Assembly: GCF_009600885.1 (NCBI RefSeq)
Contig: NZ_VCLA01000027.1
Location: 1-51,080, forward strand
DNA from: Streptomyces jumonjinensis
GTDB lineage: Bacteria > Actinomycetota > Actinomycetes > Streptomycetales > Streptomycetaceae
Direction of reading: 5' to 3'
DNA length: 51,080 bases
Shown one piece after another: positions 43,616 through 51,080 of this stretch. The notes below the pieces were generated by a model. The model worked only from the letters and a program-made list of their open reading frames with translations, was not told the DNA's origin and ran no database searches. Made by a program: the position numbers and the translations under genes. The stretch's first letter is position 1; the number at the start of each line of letters is the position of its first letter.

Positions 43616-43694
43616 AATAAGCGGTAGCATCCTGGCCATGGCTGGATCGCCCGGCATTTCGGGCGGCCGAGACGAAAACGTGAGGTTGAGTGTC

Positions 43695-45017
43695 GTGAAC
43701 ACCGCTGATCTGGGGCTGCCGGTGGACGTCCCCTCAACGGCCCTCTTCACCGATCAGTACGAGTACACGATGGTCCAGGCGGCGCTGCGGGCCGGGACGG
43801 CCGGCCGCCGGTCCGTCTTCGAGGTCTTCACCCGCAGGCTCCCCGAGGGACGGCGCTACGGCGTCCTCGCGGGCACCGGCCGGGTGCTGGACGCCGTGGA
43901 GAACTTCCGCTTCGACGCGGGTGTGCTGGGCTTTCTGCGCGAACGGGGGATCGTCGACGAGCCGACACTCGAATGGCTCTCCTCCTATCGCTTCAGCGGC
44001 GACATCTGGGGCTATCCGGAGGGCGAGGTGTACTTCCCCGGCTCCCCCGTGCTCCGGGTCGAGGGCTCCTTCGCCGAGTGCGTCCTGCTGGAGACGGTGA
44101 TCCTGTCGATCCTCAACCATGACTCGGCCATCGCCGCCGCGGCCTCCCGGATGTCGTCCGCGGCGGGCGGCCGGCGGCTGATCGAGATGGGCGCGCGGCG
44201 CACCCATGAGCTCTCCGCGGTGGCCGCCTCGCGCGCCGCGTATGTCGGCGGCTTCGACTCCACCTCCGATCTGGCGGCCGGTTTCCGCTACGGCATCCCC
44301 ACCGTGGGAACCAGCGCCCATGCCTTCACCCTGCTGCACGACAGCGAGCGCGACGCCTTCCGGGCGCAGATCGACTCGCTGGGGCGCGGCACCACCCTGC
44401 TGGTGGACACCTATGACGTGGCCGAGGCCGTCCGTACGGCGGTGGAGATCGCGGGCCCGGGGCTGGGCGCGGTACGGATCGACTCCGGCGATCTGCTGCT
44501 GGTCGCCCACCGGGTGCGCCAGCAGCTGGACGAGCTGGGCGCGCGGGACACAAAGATCACCGTCACCTCCGATCTGGACGAGTACGCCATCGCGTCGCTG
44601 GCCGCCGCGCCCGTGGACGGGTACGGGGTCGGCACCCAGCTGGTGACCGGCAGCGGGCATCCCACCTGCTCGATGGTGTACAAACTCGTGGCCCGCGCCA
44701 CCGCCCCGGACGGTCCGCTGGAGCCGGTGGCGAAGAAGTCGCTGGGCGCGAAGACCTCGGTCGGCGGCCGGAAGTGGGCCGCGCGGCGGCTGGACGCGGA
44801 CGGGGTCGCGGCGGCGGAGATCGTCGGCGTCGGCCCGGTCCCCCCTGAGCTGGCGGACCGGCAGCTGCTGACAGAGCTGGTCAGGGGCGGTCGGACGGTG
44901 GCCCGTGAGCCGCTGGACACGGCGCGTGAGCGGCATATCGCGGCGCGGGCCGCGCTGCCGATGTCGGCCATTCAGCTCTCCAGGGGGGAGCCGGTGCTGC
45001 CGACGGAGTATGTGTGA
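43695..45017 (+). CDS. pncB: Nicotinate phosphoribosyltransferase
   Basis: 440 residues from GTG 43695 (GAGG upstream). ATG 43638 adds 19 residues and has TAGCAT 7 bases before it, but relatives start at [30 protein letters not shown] is the family opening; [42 protein letters not shown] and [14 protein letters not shown] (active-site His) follow, then [10 protein letters not shown]. The enzyme makes nicotinate mononucleotide from nicotinate and PRPP, with ATP. pncA follows on the same strand, 133 bp on. Confidence 0.95.
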   Translation: MNTADLGLPVDVPSTALFTDQYEYTMVQAALRAGTAGRRSVFEVFTRRLPEGRRYGVLAGTGRVLDAVENFRFDAGVLGFLRERGIVDEPTLEWLSSYRFSGDIWGYPEGEVYFPGSPVLRVEGSFAECVLLETVILSILNHDSAIAAAASRMSSAAGGRRLIEMGARRTHELSAVAASRAAYVGGFDSTSDLAAGFRYGIPTVGTSAHAFTLLHDSERDAFRAQIDSLGRGTTLLVDTYDVAEAVRTAVEIAGPGLGAVRIDSGDLLLVAHRVRQQLDELGARDTKITVTSDLDEYAIASLAAAPVDGYGVGTQLVTGSGHPTCSMVYKLVARATAPDGPLEPVAKKSLGAKTSVGGRKWAARRLDADGVAAAEIVGVGPVPPELADRQLLTELVRGGRTVAREPLDTARERHIAARAALPMSAIQLSRGEPVLPTEYV

Positions 45018-45150
45018 GCCGGGCGCACGGGGGGAGGCTGATCGGTACCCCGGTCAACACTGCCATGCTCATGAAGACACTCCCCTGGGGCGGCCGGAGT
45101 CTCTAGGCTCGAAGTCGCACCACCCCTCACATCCCCGAAGGACAGCCGCC

Positions 45151-45738
45151 ATGAACCGCGCATTGATCGTCGTCGATGTTCAGAACGACTTCTGCGAAGG
45201 CGGCAGCCTCGCGGTGCCGGGCGGCGCCGAGATCGCCGCCGCGATCACCGATCTGATCGGCCAGTCGGAGCCCTCGGGCTACCGCCATGTGGTCGCCACC
45301 CGTGACTGCCACATCGACCCCGGCGACCACTTCTCCGACACCCCGGACTACGAGACCAGCTGGCCGCGCCACTGTGTGGCGGGCACCGAGGGCGTGGGCT
45401 TCCACCCGAACTTCGCGCCCGCGGTGGCCTCGGGGGCGATCGACGCCGTCTTCGACAAGGGCGCCTACGCCGCCGCGTACAGCGGCTTCGAGGGCTCGGA
45501 CGAGAACGGCAAGTCGATGGCGGGGTGGCTGCGGGAGCACGGGATCACCGAGGTGGACGTGGTGGGCGTCGCCACCGACCACTGCGTACGGGCCACGGCG
45601 CTGGACGCGGTACGGGAGGGCTTCACCACCCAGGTGCTGCTGGATCTGACCGCCGGGGTCTCCCGGGAGCGCACCGAGCGGGTGCTGGAGGAGCTGCGCG
45701 AGGCGGGCGTGGAGCTGACGGGCAAGCCGGTGGTCTGA
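45151..45738 (+). CDS. pncA: Nicotinamidase
   Basis: 195 residues from ATG 45151 with GAAGGA upstream. The catalytic triad is Asp9 (VVDVQNDF), Lys103 (FDKGAY) and Cys145 (ATDHCVRAT); Asp52, His54 and His60 (RDCHIDPGDHF) bind the metal. It turns nicotinamide into nicotinate, the substrate of pncB next door, and also activates pyrazinamide. Confidence 0.96.
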   Translation: MNRALIVVDVQNDFCEGGSLAVPGGAEIAAAITDLIGQSEPSGYRHVVATRDCHIDPGDHFSDTPDYETSWPRHCVAGTEGVGFHPNFAPAVASGAIDAVFDKGAYAAAYSGFEGSDENGKSMAGWLREHGITEVDVVGVATDHCVRATALDAVREGFTTQVLLDLTAGVSRERTERVLEELREAGVELTGKPVV

Positions 45739-45769
45739 CCCGGCACGGCCGACGGGTCCGGCCTGGGAA

Positions 45770-46010
45770 GCCCCCGCGGACCCGGCGGCCTCGCGATAGG
45801 CAAGGGCCCGGCGGACCCGACAGGCCCGGCCTGGGCAAGGCCCCCGCAGATCCGCCCCCGGGCAAGGCCCCCACAGACCCGGGCGGCCTCGCGGCAAGGG
45901 CCCGGCGGACCCAGCGGGCCCGCCCCGGGCAAGGCCCCCTCAGACACAGCGGCCTCGTGATAGGCAAGGGCCCGCCGGGGCCCCTGCCACCGCCCCGATC
46001 CCCGGCGGGC
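45770..46010. repeat. Degenerate tandem repeat array downstream of pncA
   Basis: About four imperfect units, the longest near 90 bp, each containing GGGCAAGGCC or AGGCAAGGGCCC and a GGCCTCGCG block (near 45787, 45886 and 45951). It fills most of the 279-bp gap before the next gene and ends just before its stop. Confidence 0.75.
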
Positions 46011-46017
46011 CGGATGC

Positions 46018-46377
46018 TCAGCGGGCCTCGACGGCCGCGACCCCCCGCCCGGAGAGCTCGTCCCCGATCCGGGCGCGCTCGCGCAGCAGGGCCCGGACCG
46101 GGCGCCAGAGCTCCGCCCCGGTGTCCGGCTGGGTGCGCCAGAGCAGCCCGTCCGGGTGATGCAGTACGGCGGTGATCTCGTCCGGCGTCGGCGGCTCCGC
46201 GTTCCCCCGCAGATACACCGCCCGCAGCCCCAGATTCCGCAGCCGGGTCAGCGCCCGCGCCCGATTGGCCGCGAGCACCAGAAAGCGGGCCGGACGGCCG
46301 TCCCCCAGGGGGCTGGGGAGACTGAGCGCGACCACCACACTGCCGTTCGGCAGCTTGCTGAAACCTCCACCGGGCAT
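46018..46377 (-). CDS. Small conserved protein of unknown function
   Basis: 119 residues from ATG 46377, chosen because GGGGGAG lies 8 bases upstream; GTG 46431 would add 18 residues. KLPNGSVVVALSLPSPLGDGRPARFLVLAANRARALTRLRNLGLRAVYLRGN is a mixed alpha/beta start, followed by TPDEITAVLHHPDGLLWR. There is no signal, TM or known domain; it looks like a soluble single-domain protein. It sits behind the M6 protease terminator. Confidence 0.7.
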   Translation of the reverse strand: MPGGGFSKLPNGSVVVALSLPSPLGDGRPARFLVLAANRARALTRLRNLGLRAVYLRGNAEPPTPDEITAVLHHPDGLLWRTQPDTGAELWRPVRALLRERARIGDELSGRGVAAVEAR

Positions 46378-46439
46378 CAGAACCACTCCCCCGTGAGATG
46401 GCGTGTCAATAACGAACTGGTCATGACGCACCTAAACAC

Positions 46440-46475
46440 GATCGGCCGCCGCCCGCTAGGGGGCGACGGCCGATC
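46440..46475 (-). terminator. Hairpin after the M6 protease gene
   Basis: GATCGGCCGCCGCCC (46440-46454) pairs with GGGCGACGGCCGATC (46461-46475) with one mismatch, 26 bases after the protease stop. Confidence 0.8.
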
Positions 46476-46500
46476 ATGCTATGACCTGCAATGACGCAGA

Positions 46501-48918
46501 TTATTTGGTGGAGGGGCCAACCTTCACCGTGATCGTCTCGCCGCTCTTCGGCTCCTTGACGATCGAGATCTTGGTGTTGGTGTCAGTAACCTTCACGCTC
46601 GCCGTGGGGTTCTCGGCGTACCAGTAGACGCCCTTGCGGTCGTCGAAGACGCCGTTGCCGCGCTTCGCCGGGATCGTGGTGGGGACACCGGCCCGGTGCA
46701 GCGTGAGCGCGTCGTACGGCCGGGTGCTGAAGGTCGCGTCGAAGGACTGGATCCGGTTGCGGATCACCGTGCCGTCGGACCACTTCAGCGGCGCCGCGTT
46801 GGCGTCGATCGGCAGGATCTGGCCCGCGCCCGGGTGCAGACCGACGTTGTTGTCCTGCTGGAAGGTGTCCCAGAGCCAGATCAGCAGACCGTTCTGGTAC
46901 GGGTAGCGCTCGACCCACTGGTTCTTCGGCGCGGGGAATCCGAAGTTGTACGGGCCGGTCTTCAGCGTCTTGTCGTACGACACGTACTGCCGGTTCTCGG
47001 CGATGTAGTACTGCTCGTAGTCCTTGGTGAAGGACTCGCCGATCCGCGAGAAGCCCTTGACGGCCCAGCCCGCGTCATCGCCCTCGGCGCCGTCCGCGAA
47101 CAGCTCCGCGCCGTCCGCCTTGAGGGTGATCGCGTCGGCCGCGAAGCCCCTCTCGGCCGTGGCGCCGTCGGTCCGGTACTGGAAGCGGACGTCGATCTTG
47201 CCGCCCGCGTAGGCGTCCAGCGGGTAGACCAGCTTCTTGTACGCGCCCGAACGGCCGGTCAGGGCCGGCTTGTCGCTCGCGTCACGGGTGATCGGCTTGC
47301 CGTCCGCCGTGCCGTCGAGAGCGGTCCAGCTGGCTCCGCCGTCCGTGGACACCTCGGTGTAGAGGTAGTCGTAGCCGTTCTCGATCCGCCACCAGCCCGA
47401 CAGCTCCAGCGACGCCGTGGACTTGCCGGTGAGGTCGACCGGGCGGGTCAGGGTGTTGCGCAGATCGTCGCCCATGTCGCTCCACCACTGCTTCGAGCCC
47501 TCGGCGGGCTTGACGACAGGGGTGGTGCCCGGCTTCTTCGGCAGCTCGACGATCAGCGCCTGCGGACGCTTGGTGTTGTACGCCGACACCCCGAGGGTGT
47601 GCTGCGACGCCGTCGCGGCCCGGCCCTTGGTGTAGTTGAGCCAGCCGAGCTGGAGCTTGTCCCAGGCGGTCATGTCGCCGGGCAGCTCGCCGATGGTCTC
47701 CTTGCCCCGGTTGAGCCAGGAGCCGGCCGACATCAGGCTCCAGTAGCCGGTGGAGTTCTCGGCCCCGGAGTAGTCGTAGAGGTCGGGCAGACCGAGGTCG
47801 TGACCGTACTCATGGGCGAAGACGCCGAGGCCGCCGTTCTCGGGCTGCACGGTGTAGTCGCCGACCCAGATCCCGGTGCTCCCGATCTGGGTGCCGCCGG
47901 CCTTGTTCTCCGCCGGGCCGGTCTTCCCCGAGTCGGTGCCGTACGCGTACCAGCGGTGCGCCCAGATGGCGTCGGTGCCCTGCGCGCCGCCGCCCGCCGA
48001 CTCGTCCTCGCCCGCGTGGACGAACTGGAAGTGGTCGATATAGCCGTCGGGCTCGTTGAAGTCGCCGTCGCCGTCGAAGTCGTAGCGGTCCCAGACGTCG
48101 TACTCGGCCAGCGTGGCCTTGATCTCGGCGTCGGTGCGGCCCTGGGCCTTCTGGTCCGCCACCCAGGCGGTGACGCCGTCACGGACCGCGTCCCAGGTGT
48201 TGTTGCAGTTGTTCTCGCCGCAGAAGTTGGACCCGTAACGGGCCTCGTTGTACTCGACCTTGACCCAGTCGGAGACCGCGCCGGCCACGGAGTAACGGCC
48301 CGAGGACGCCTTCTCGAAGTAGGTCTTCACGGACTGCTTCTGGCGGCCGTTCGCGTCCTTGCCGCTGCCGAAGTAGAGGTCCTCGAAGTGCTTGCGGTTG
48401 TAGTCCGCCTGCCAGGCCGTGGTGTTGTTGACCGCGCGGTCCGGCTTGGCGATCTTGTTGTGCTGGGGACCCGGAGTGCCGCCGTACTTCTTGATCGGCT
48501 CCTCGGGGCCCTCCGGCCCGTCCGGGTCGTACATGGTGGTGTCGTCGACCTTGTCGCCGAACTCCACCAGGATGGTGAAGATCTTGTCGGTCTTCTCCCG
48601 GCCCAGCTCGACGTACTTCCCCTTGTCGAGCTTGACCACCTTGGACGCGCCGCGCCGCTGCACGGTCGCGTCCCCGGATATGACCTCCTGAAGCGCCGTC
48701 CGGCGCTGCTGTGCCTGCTTCTTGCTGAACGGACCGTCGAGGTCGTGGTCGACATGGTCCTTCCCCGGCGCCGGATCATGGCGCTCGATCGCCGCCGTGG
48801 GGGCCGGGGACGCCTGGTCCCCCGCCTGGGCGGTGCTGAACGCCGAAGCCGCCGCGGTGGTCGCGGCGAGCGCGACGACGACCGCGGACGCTCTGATCGT
48901 CCGTCTCCTGGTGGTCAC
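46501..48918 (-). CDS. Secreted M6-family metalloprotease (immune inhibitor A type)
   Basis: 805 residues from GTG 48918 with GGAGG upstream. A signal peptide ends near STAQAGDQ; an acidic propeptide follows (to about 110). The peptidase M6 domain has the zinc motif HEYGHDLGLPD, with His369, Glu370 and His373, and a GYWSLMSAGSW Met-turn region. A calcium-type loop (YDFDGDGDFNEPDGYID) precedes it. The C-terminal half contains Ig/MAM-like beta domains (LELSGWWRIENGYDYLYTEVS). It is exported by Sec and degrades extracellular protein; relatives in Bacillus cleave antibacterial peptides. Confidence 0.93.
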   Translation of the reverse strand: MTTRRRTIRASAVVVALAATTAAASAFSTAQAGDQASPAPTAAIERHDPAPGKDHVDHDLDGPFSKKQAQQRRTALQEVISGDATVQRRGASKVVKLDKGKYVELGREKTDKIFTILVEFGDKVDDTTMYDPDGPEGPEEPIKKYGGTPGPQHNKIAKPDRAVNNTTAWQADYNRKHFEDLYFGSGKDANGRQKQSVKTYFEKASSGRYSVAGAVSDWVKVEYNEARYGSNFCGENNCNNTWDAVRDGVTAWVADQKAQGRTDAEIKATLAEYDVWDRYDFDGDGDFNEPDGYIDHFQFVHAGEDESAGGGAQGTDAIWAHRWYAYGTDSGKTGPAENKAGGTQIGSTGIWVGDYTVQPENGGLGVFAHEYGHDLGLPDLYDYSGAENSTGYWSLMSAGSWLNRGKETIGELPGDMTAWDKLQLGWLNYTKGRAATASQHTLGVSAYNTKRPQALIVELPKKPGTTPVVKPAEGSKQWWSDMGDDLRNTLTRPVDLTGKSTASLELSGWWRIENGYDYLYTEVSTDGGASWTALDGTADGKPITRDASDKPALTGRSGAYKKLVYPLDAYAGGKIDVRFQYRTDGATAERGFAADAITLKADGAELFADGAEGDDAGWAVKGFSRIGESFTKDYEQYYIAENRQYVSYDKTLKTGPYNFGFPAPKNQWVERYPYQNGLLIWLWDTFQQDNNVGLHPGAGQILPIDANAAPLKWSDGTVIRNRIQSFDATFSTRPYDALTLHRAGVPTTIPAKRGNGVFDDRKGVYWYAENPTASVKVTDTNTKISIVKEPKSGETITVKVGPSTK

Positions 48919-49353
48919 GTGTTGATGTCCTCCCCCGCGCCCCTTCGCAGCGGACCGTGGGTGGAGTGTCCGAGCGAGGTCTGCGCGTCACAAGTGACGG
49001 CATTCGACCCCAGCCGGAGAAGAAAAGACAGCCCTTGACTCGGCCATTACAACTGCTCTATGCAGAAGGCGGGTTCCGGTATCCGAACGGCCGTCACGAG
49101 CGAATCGGCCGTCCGATCATCGGACAGAGGGTATCGATATCCGGCCAACAACTGATGGAATCGGCCAGTTGGCCGAGGATATGACTCCGTGCGCCCCCTA
49201 TGCACCGACACCGTGGGTGAGGTCACGCTCACCTCAGGTTCCACCAGGGCATCGAGCCCTCTAAAGTCGTAGGGAGCACGACCGTGTTGAGTGCGACGCC
49301 CCGTTGAGAGACCCCCGACCCTCTCCCGACACGCCCCCAGGACGGATACCGCC
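48919..49353. promoter_or_regulatory. Divergent regulatory region upstream of the M6 protease
   Basis: About 435 bases without a supported gene. It contains TTGACT (49035-49040) with TATGCA 18 bases on, facing right; the perfect 15-bp palindrome GTCCGATCATCGGAC at 49111-49125; and an inverted repeat GGCCAAC (49143-49149) with GTTGGCC (49168-49174). These may control the protease and the small membrane protein in opposite directions. Confidence 0.5.
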
Positions 49354-49662
49354 ATGCCGCGTCCGACTGCCGCACAACTCGCCTACGGTTCGGCCACCGT
49401 CGTCCTCTCGGCACTGGCCCTGCTGCTGTTCACCCGCACCACCGAGGTCCTCGGCGTGGCCGCGATCGGTGTGGTCTCGCTGGCGCTGGGGCTGCTGGTG
49501 GCGACCGTGGTGCCGCTCACCCGGGCGCTGCGGGCGGCGCGGGCGGCGCGTGCTCCGGCCCGCCGGGGAAGGGGCGCGCTCGCCGTCGCGCCGTCGTCCG
49601 CCGCCCGGCCCGCGGCGTCCCGGGAGCCCGCCGGGGTCGGCGAGCCCTCGGCGCACGGCTGA
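49354..49662 (+). CDS. Small two-helix membrane protein
   Basis: 102 residues from ATG 49354, with a modest CAGGA upstream. Two TM helices (about 9-27 and 32-55: YGSATVVLSALALLLFTRTT, VLGVAAIGVVSLALGLLVAT) are followed by an Arg/Ala-rich cytoplasmic tail. No known domain. It is convergent with the RDD gene and divergent from the M6 protease. Confidence 0.75.
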   Translation: MPRPTAAQLAYGSATVVLSALALLLFTRTTEVLGVAAIGVVSLALGLLVATVVPLTRALRAARAARAPARRGRGALAVAPSSAARPAASREPAGVGEPSAHG

Positions 49663-49696
49663 TCCCAGCGGCTCCGTCCCCCGGCCCTGATCCGGG

Positions 49697-50485
49697 TCAC
49701 GCGGGCTCCGGAACCGTCACCACCACGGTCCGGCCCGCCTTGTCGTGCAGCCCCTGCCGATAGGGCTTGTCGGCCACGATCGTGATGACGATGACCAGCC
49801 ACCAGACACAGAAGCAGCACAGCACCGCGGGCACCCAGAGCACCGCGGCGCGCAGCAGGGACGAGCGGGTGTCGGGGACTGAGCCGTCGTTGAGCATCGC
49901 CACCCGGAGCTTCAGCAGCCGCTTGCCCACGGTCTGGCCGTTCTTCTTCACCATCCAGGTGTCGTAGCCGACGTACGCCACCATCGAGATGAGCGACCAC
50001 GCCCACTGGCGCCCGGTGTTCACATCGTTGGCGATCTCGTCCCAGCTGTCACCGCCGCCGCCGACGCCCCAGCCGCCGAAGATCAGCGAGAGCAGGAAGA
50101 GCGGGATGAAGACGATGAGGATGTCGATGACCCGGGCGCCGAGGCGTCTGCCGTAGTCGGCGAGCGGGGGCATTCCGGCCATGGGGTCGGGGCCGCCGCC
50201 GTAGGGGCCGCCGTAGCCGCTGGGGTCGTACGGGGGGACTCCGCCGCCGCTGCTGCCGTACGGGCCGCCCTGGCCGCCGCCGTAGGGGCCGCCTTGCCCG
50301 CCCTGCCCGCCGGGGCCTTGCTGCCCGCCTTGCCAGCCCGGACCTTCCTGGCCGCCGCCCTGGCCGCCCTGACCGCCCTGGCCTCCATAGGGGGAGCCGG
50401 GCGGGGTGGGCTCCTGCGGCTTCTTGAGGAAGGGGTCGTCCTCGGGGCCGCCCGGACCGGGGGGCGGTGGCTGATCGTTGCTCAT
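49697..50485 (-). CDS. RDD-family membrane protein with Gly/Gln/Pro-rich N-terminus
   Basis: 262 residues from ATG 50485. The first 105 residues are low complexity (GGQGGQGGQGGGQEGPGW and GGPYGGG repeats). The RDD domain then begins YGRRLGARVIDILIVF and includes KKNGQTVGKRLLKLRVAML and three or four TM helices, ending DKPYRQGLHDKAGRTVVV. RDD proteins are membrane proteins with loosely known roles (some act as Na+/H+ antiporters). The next minus-strand gene upstream is a second RDD gene, so the two arose by duplication. Confidence 0.92.
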   Translation of the reverse strand: MSNDQPPPPGPGGPEDDPFLKKPQEPTPPGSPYGGQGGQGGQGGGQEGPGWQGGQQGPGGQGGQGGPYGGGQGGPYGSSGGGVPPYDPSGYGGPYGGGPDPMAGMPPLADYGRRLGARVIDILIVFIPLFLLSLIFGGWGVGGGGDSWDEIANDVNTGRQWAWSLISMVAYVGYDTWMVKKNGQTVGKRLLKLRVAMLNDGSVPDTRSSLLRAAVLWVPAVLCCFCVWWLVIVITIVADKPYRQGLHDKAGRTVVVTVPEPA

Positions 50486-50576
50486 GAGGGCAGTGCACCC
50501 CGAGCCCGGAGCCCCCGCAAAAGCTCGCACGCCGTTCGGGGGACACCGGCCGGGCCGCTCCCGGCCGGGGTCCGGC

Positions 50577-51080
50577 TCAGCCGCCGGTGACGAAGGTACG
50601 CGCGGCCTTGTCGTGCCAGCACTGCCGCCAGGGCCGGTCGAAGAGCGCCCAGAGCAGATTGACCACCCCGACGACCAGCAGGCCCAGCACGCCATGGACC
50701 AGCCAGCGGCGCAGGGCCGCCCCGAACGGCGGGGGCTCATGGGACTCGATGCCGACCACCCGGAGACCGCAGAGCTTCTTGCCGAGGGTGCGGCCCCACC
50801 GGGCGGTCGGCAGTGCCTCGTACAGCGTGCCGAGGATCAGCAGCGCGGCGACCACGACGCCGAGATGGACGGCGGTGGTGCCGTCGACCAGCCAGACGGT
50901 GACGGTGCGGCCCGAGTGTCGGGCCGCCTCGATCTTGGCGTCGATATGGTCCCTGGCCCGGAGCGCCATGGGCACGGCGACGGCGGCGGTGAGCGCCCCC
51001 AGTACCAGGGTGTCGATCAGCCGGGCGGCGAACCGTCTGCCGAGCCCGGCGGGCTTGGCGGCGGCCTGCTCCTGGGCGGC
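50577..51080 (-). CDS. RDD-family membrane protein, truncated by the window edge
   Basis: The C-terminal 167 residues of a second RDD protein; its start lies beyond the right edge. LGRRFAARLIDTLVLGAL is the RDD motif, WGRTLGKKLCGLRVVGI matches the second conserved block, and the end CWHDKAARTFVTGG matches the neighbour's tail. The frame is open to the last base of the window. It lies 92 bp upstream of the first RDD gene. Confidence 0.9.
   Translation of the reverse strand, partial: AAQEQAAAKPAGLGRRFAARLIDTLVLGALTAAVAVPMALRARDHIDAKIEAARHSGRTVTVWLVDGTTAVHLGVVVAALLILGTLYEALPTARWGRTLGKKLCGLRVVGIESHEPPPFGAALRRWLVHGVLGLLVVGVVNLLWALFDRPWRQCWHDKAARTFVTGG

Overview
The window reads as Streptomyces chromosome: very high G+C, nearly every codon ending in G or C, short intergenic gaps, GTG starts and several leaderless starts. 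Its markers are typical of the genus: a cslA-glxA glycan pair, a GlcNAc PTS with DasR-type operators, DUF397 and DUF1707 proteins, and a LAXTG wall protein. Gene order resembles the S. coelicolor SCO2835-SCO2920 stretch; that is recalled, not searched. I found no phage, insertion sequence, CRISPR array or biosynthetic cluster.

Layout. 1-6.2 kb: a truncated gene, tRNA-Lys(CUU), then cslA-glxA (polysaccharide synthase and copper-radical oxidase) facing cslZ, a GH6 lipoprotein. 6.5-10.1 kb: a class F sortase coupled to a membrane-anchored surface protein, a NagD-like phosphatase and a LAXTG-anchored surface protein. 10.2-15 kb: a ROK regulator divergent from a Gfo/Idh/MocA oxidoreductase, a fumarylacetoacetate-hydrolase-family enzyme and a second YidC. 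15.1-19.1 kb: a SEC-C protein, then an accessory-looking patch with an McrA-type HNH nuclease, an orphan DUF397 protein, and a two-domain CHRD secreted protein lying between two strongly folded noncoding elements. 19.1-26.8 kb: DUF445 and DUF1707 proteins, an ABC-2 exporter (two permeases, one ATPase) and a class A penicillin-binding protein. 26.8-31 kb: a guanidinium exporter behind a guanidine-III riboswitch, a GroES-like protein, a DUF3618 protein, a BCP peroxiredoxin, tRNA-Leu(UAG), rdgB, a lipoprotein and rph. 31-34.3 kb: nagF, nagE1 and nagE2 with DasR sites. 34.4-40.6 kb: an MBL-fold enzyme; cysM and cysO preceded by a cysteine-containing leader peptide and an attenuator-like hairpin; a B12-type ABC importer behind a cobalamin riboswitch; and the JAMM protease mec. 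40.8-51 kb: an amino-acid permease, DUF2017-clpS, pncB and pncA, a small protein, an M6 metalloprotease and two RDD membrane proteins, the last one truncated.

How the genes work together. Three small-molecule circuits stand out: guanidine (riboswitch to exporter), GlcNAc (DasR operators to nagF/nagE1/nagE2) and sulfur/B12 (leader-peptide attenuator to cysO-cysM, cobalamin riboswitch to the importer, mec beyond it). CysO, CysM and Mec+ together form the protein-thiocarboxylate route to cysteine. pncB and pncA form an NAD salvage pair. Many intergenic spaces hold short degenerate tandem repeats; some reach the ends of genes and seem to have changed C-termini or duplicated a ribosome-binding site.
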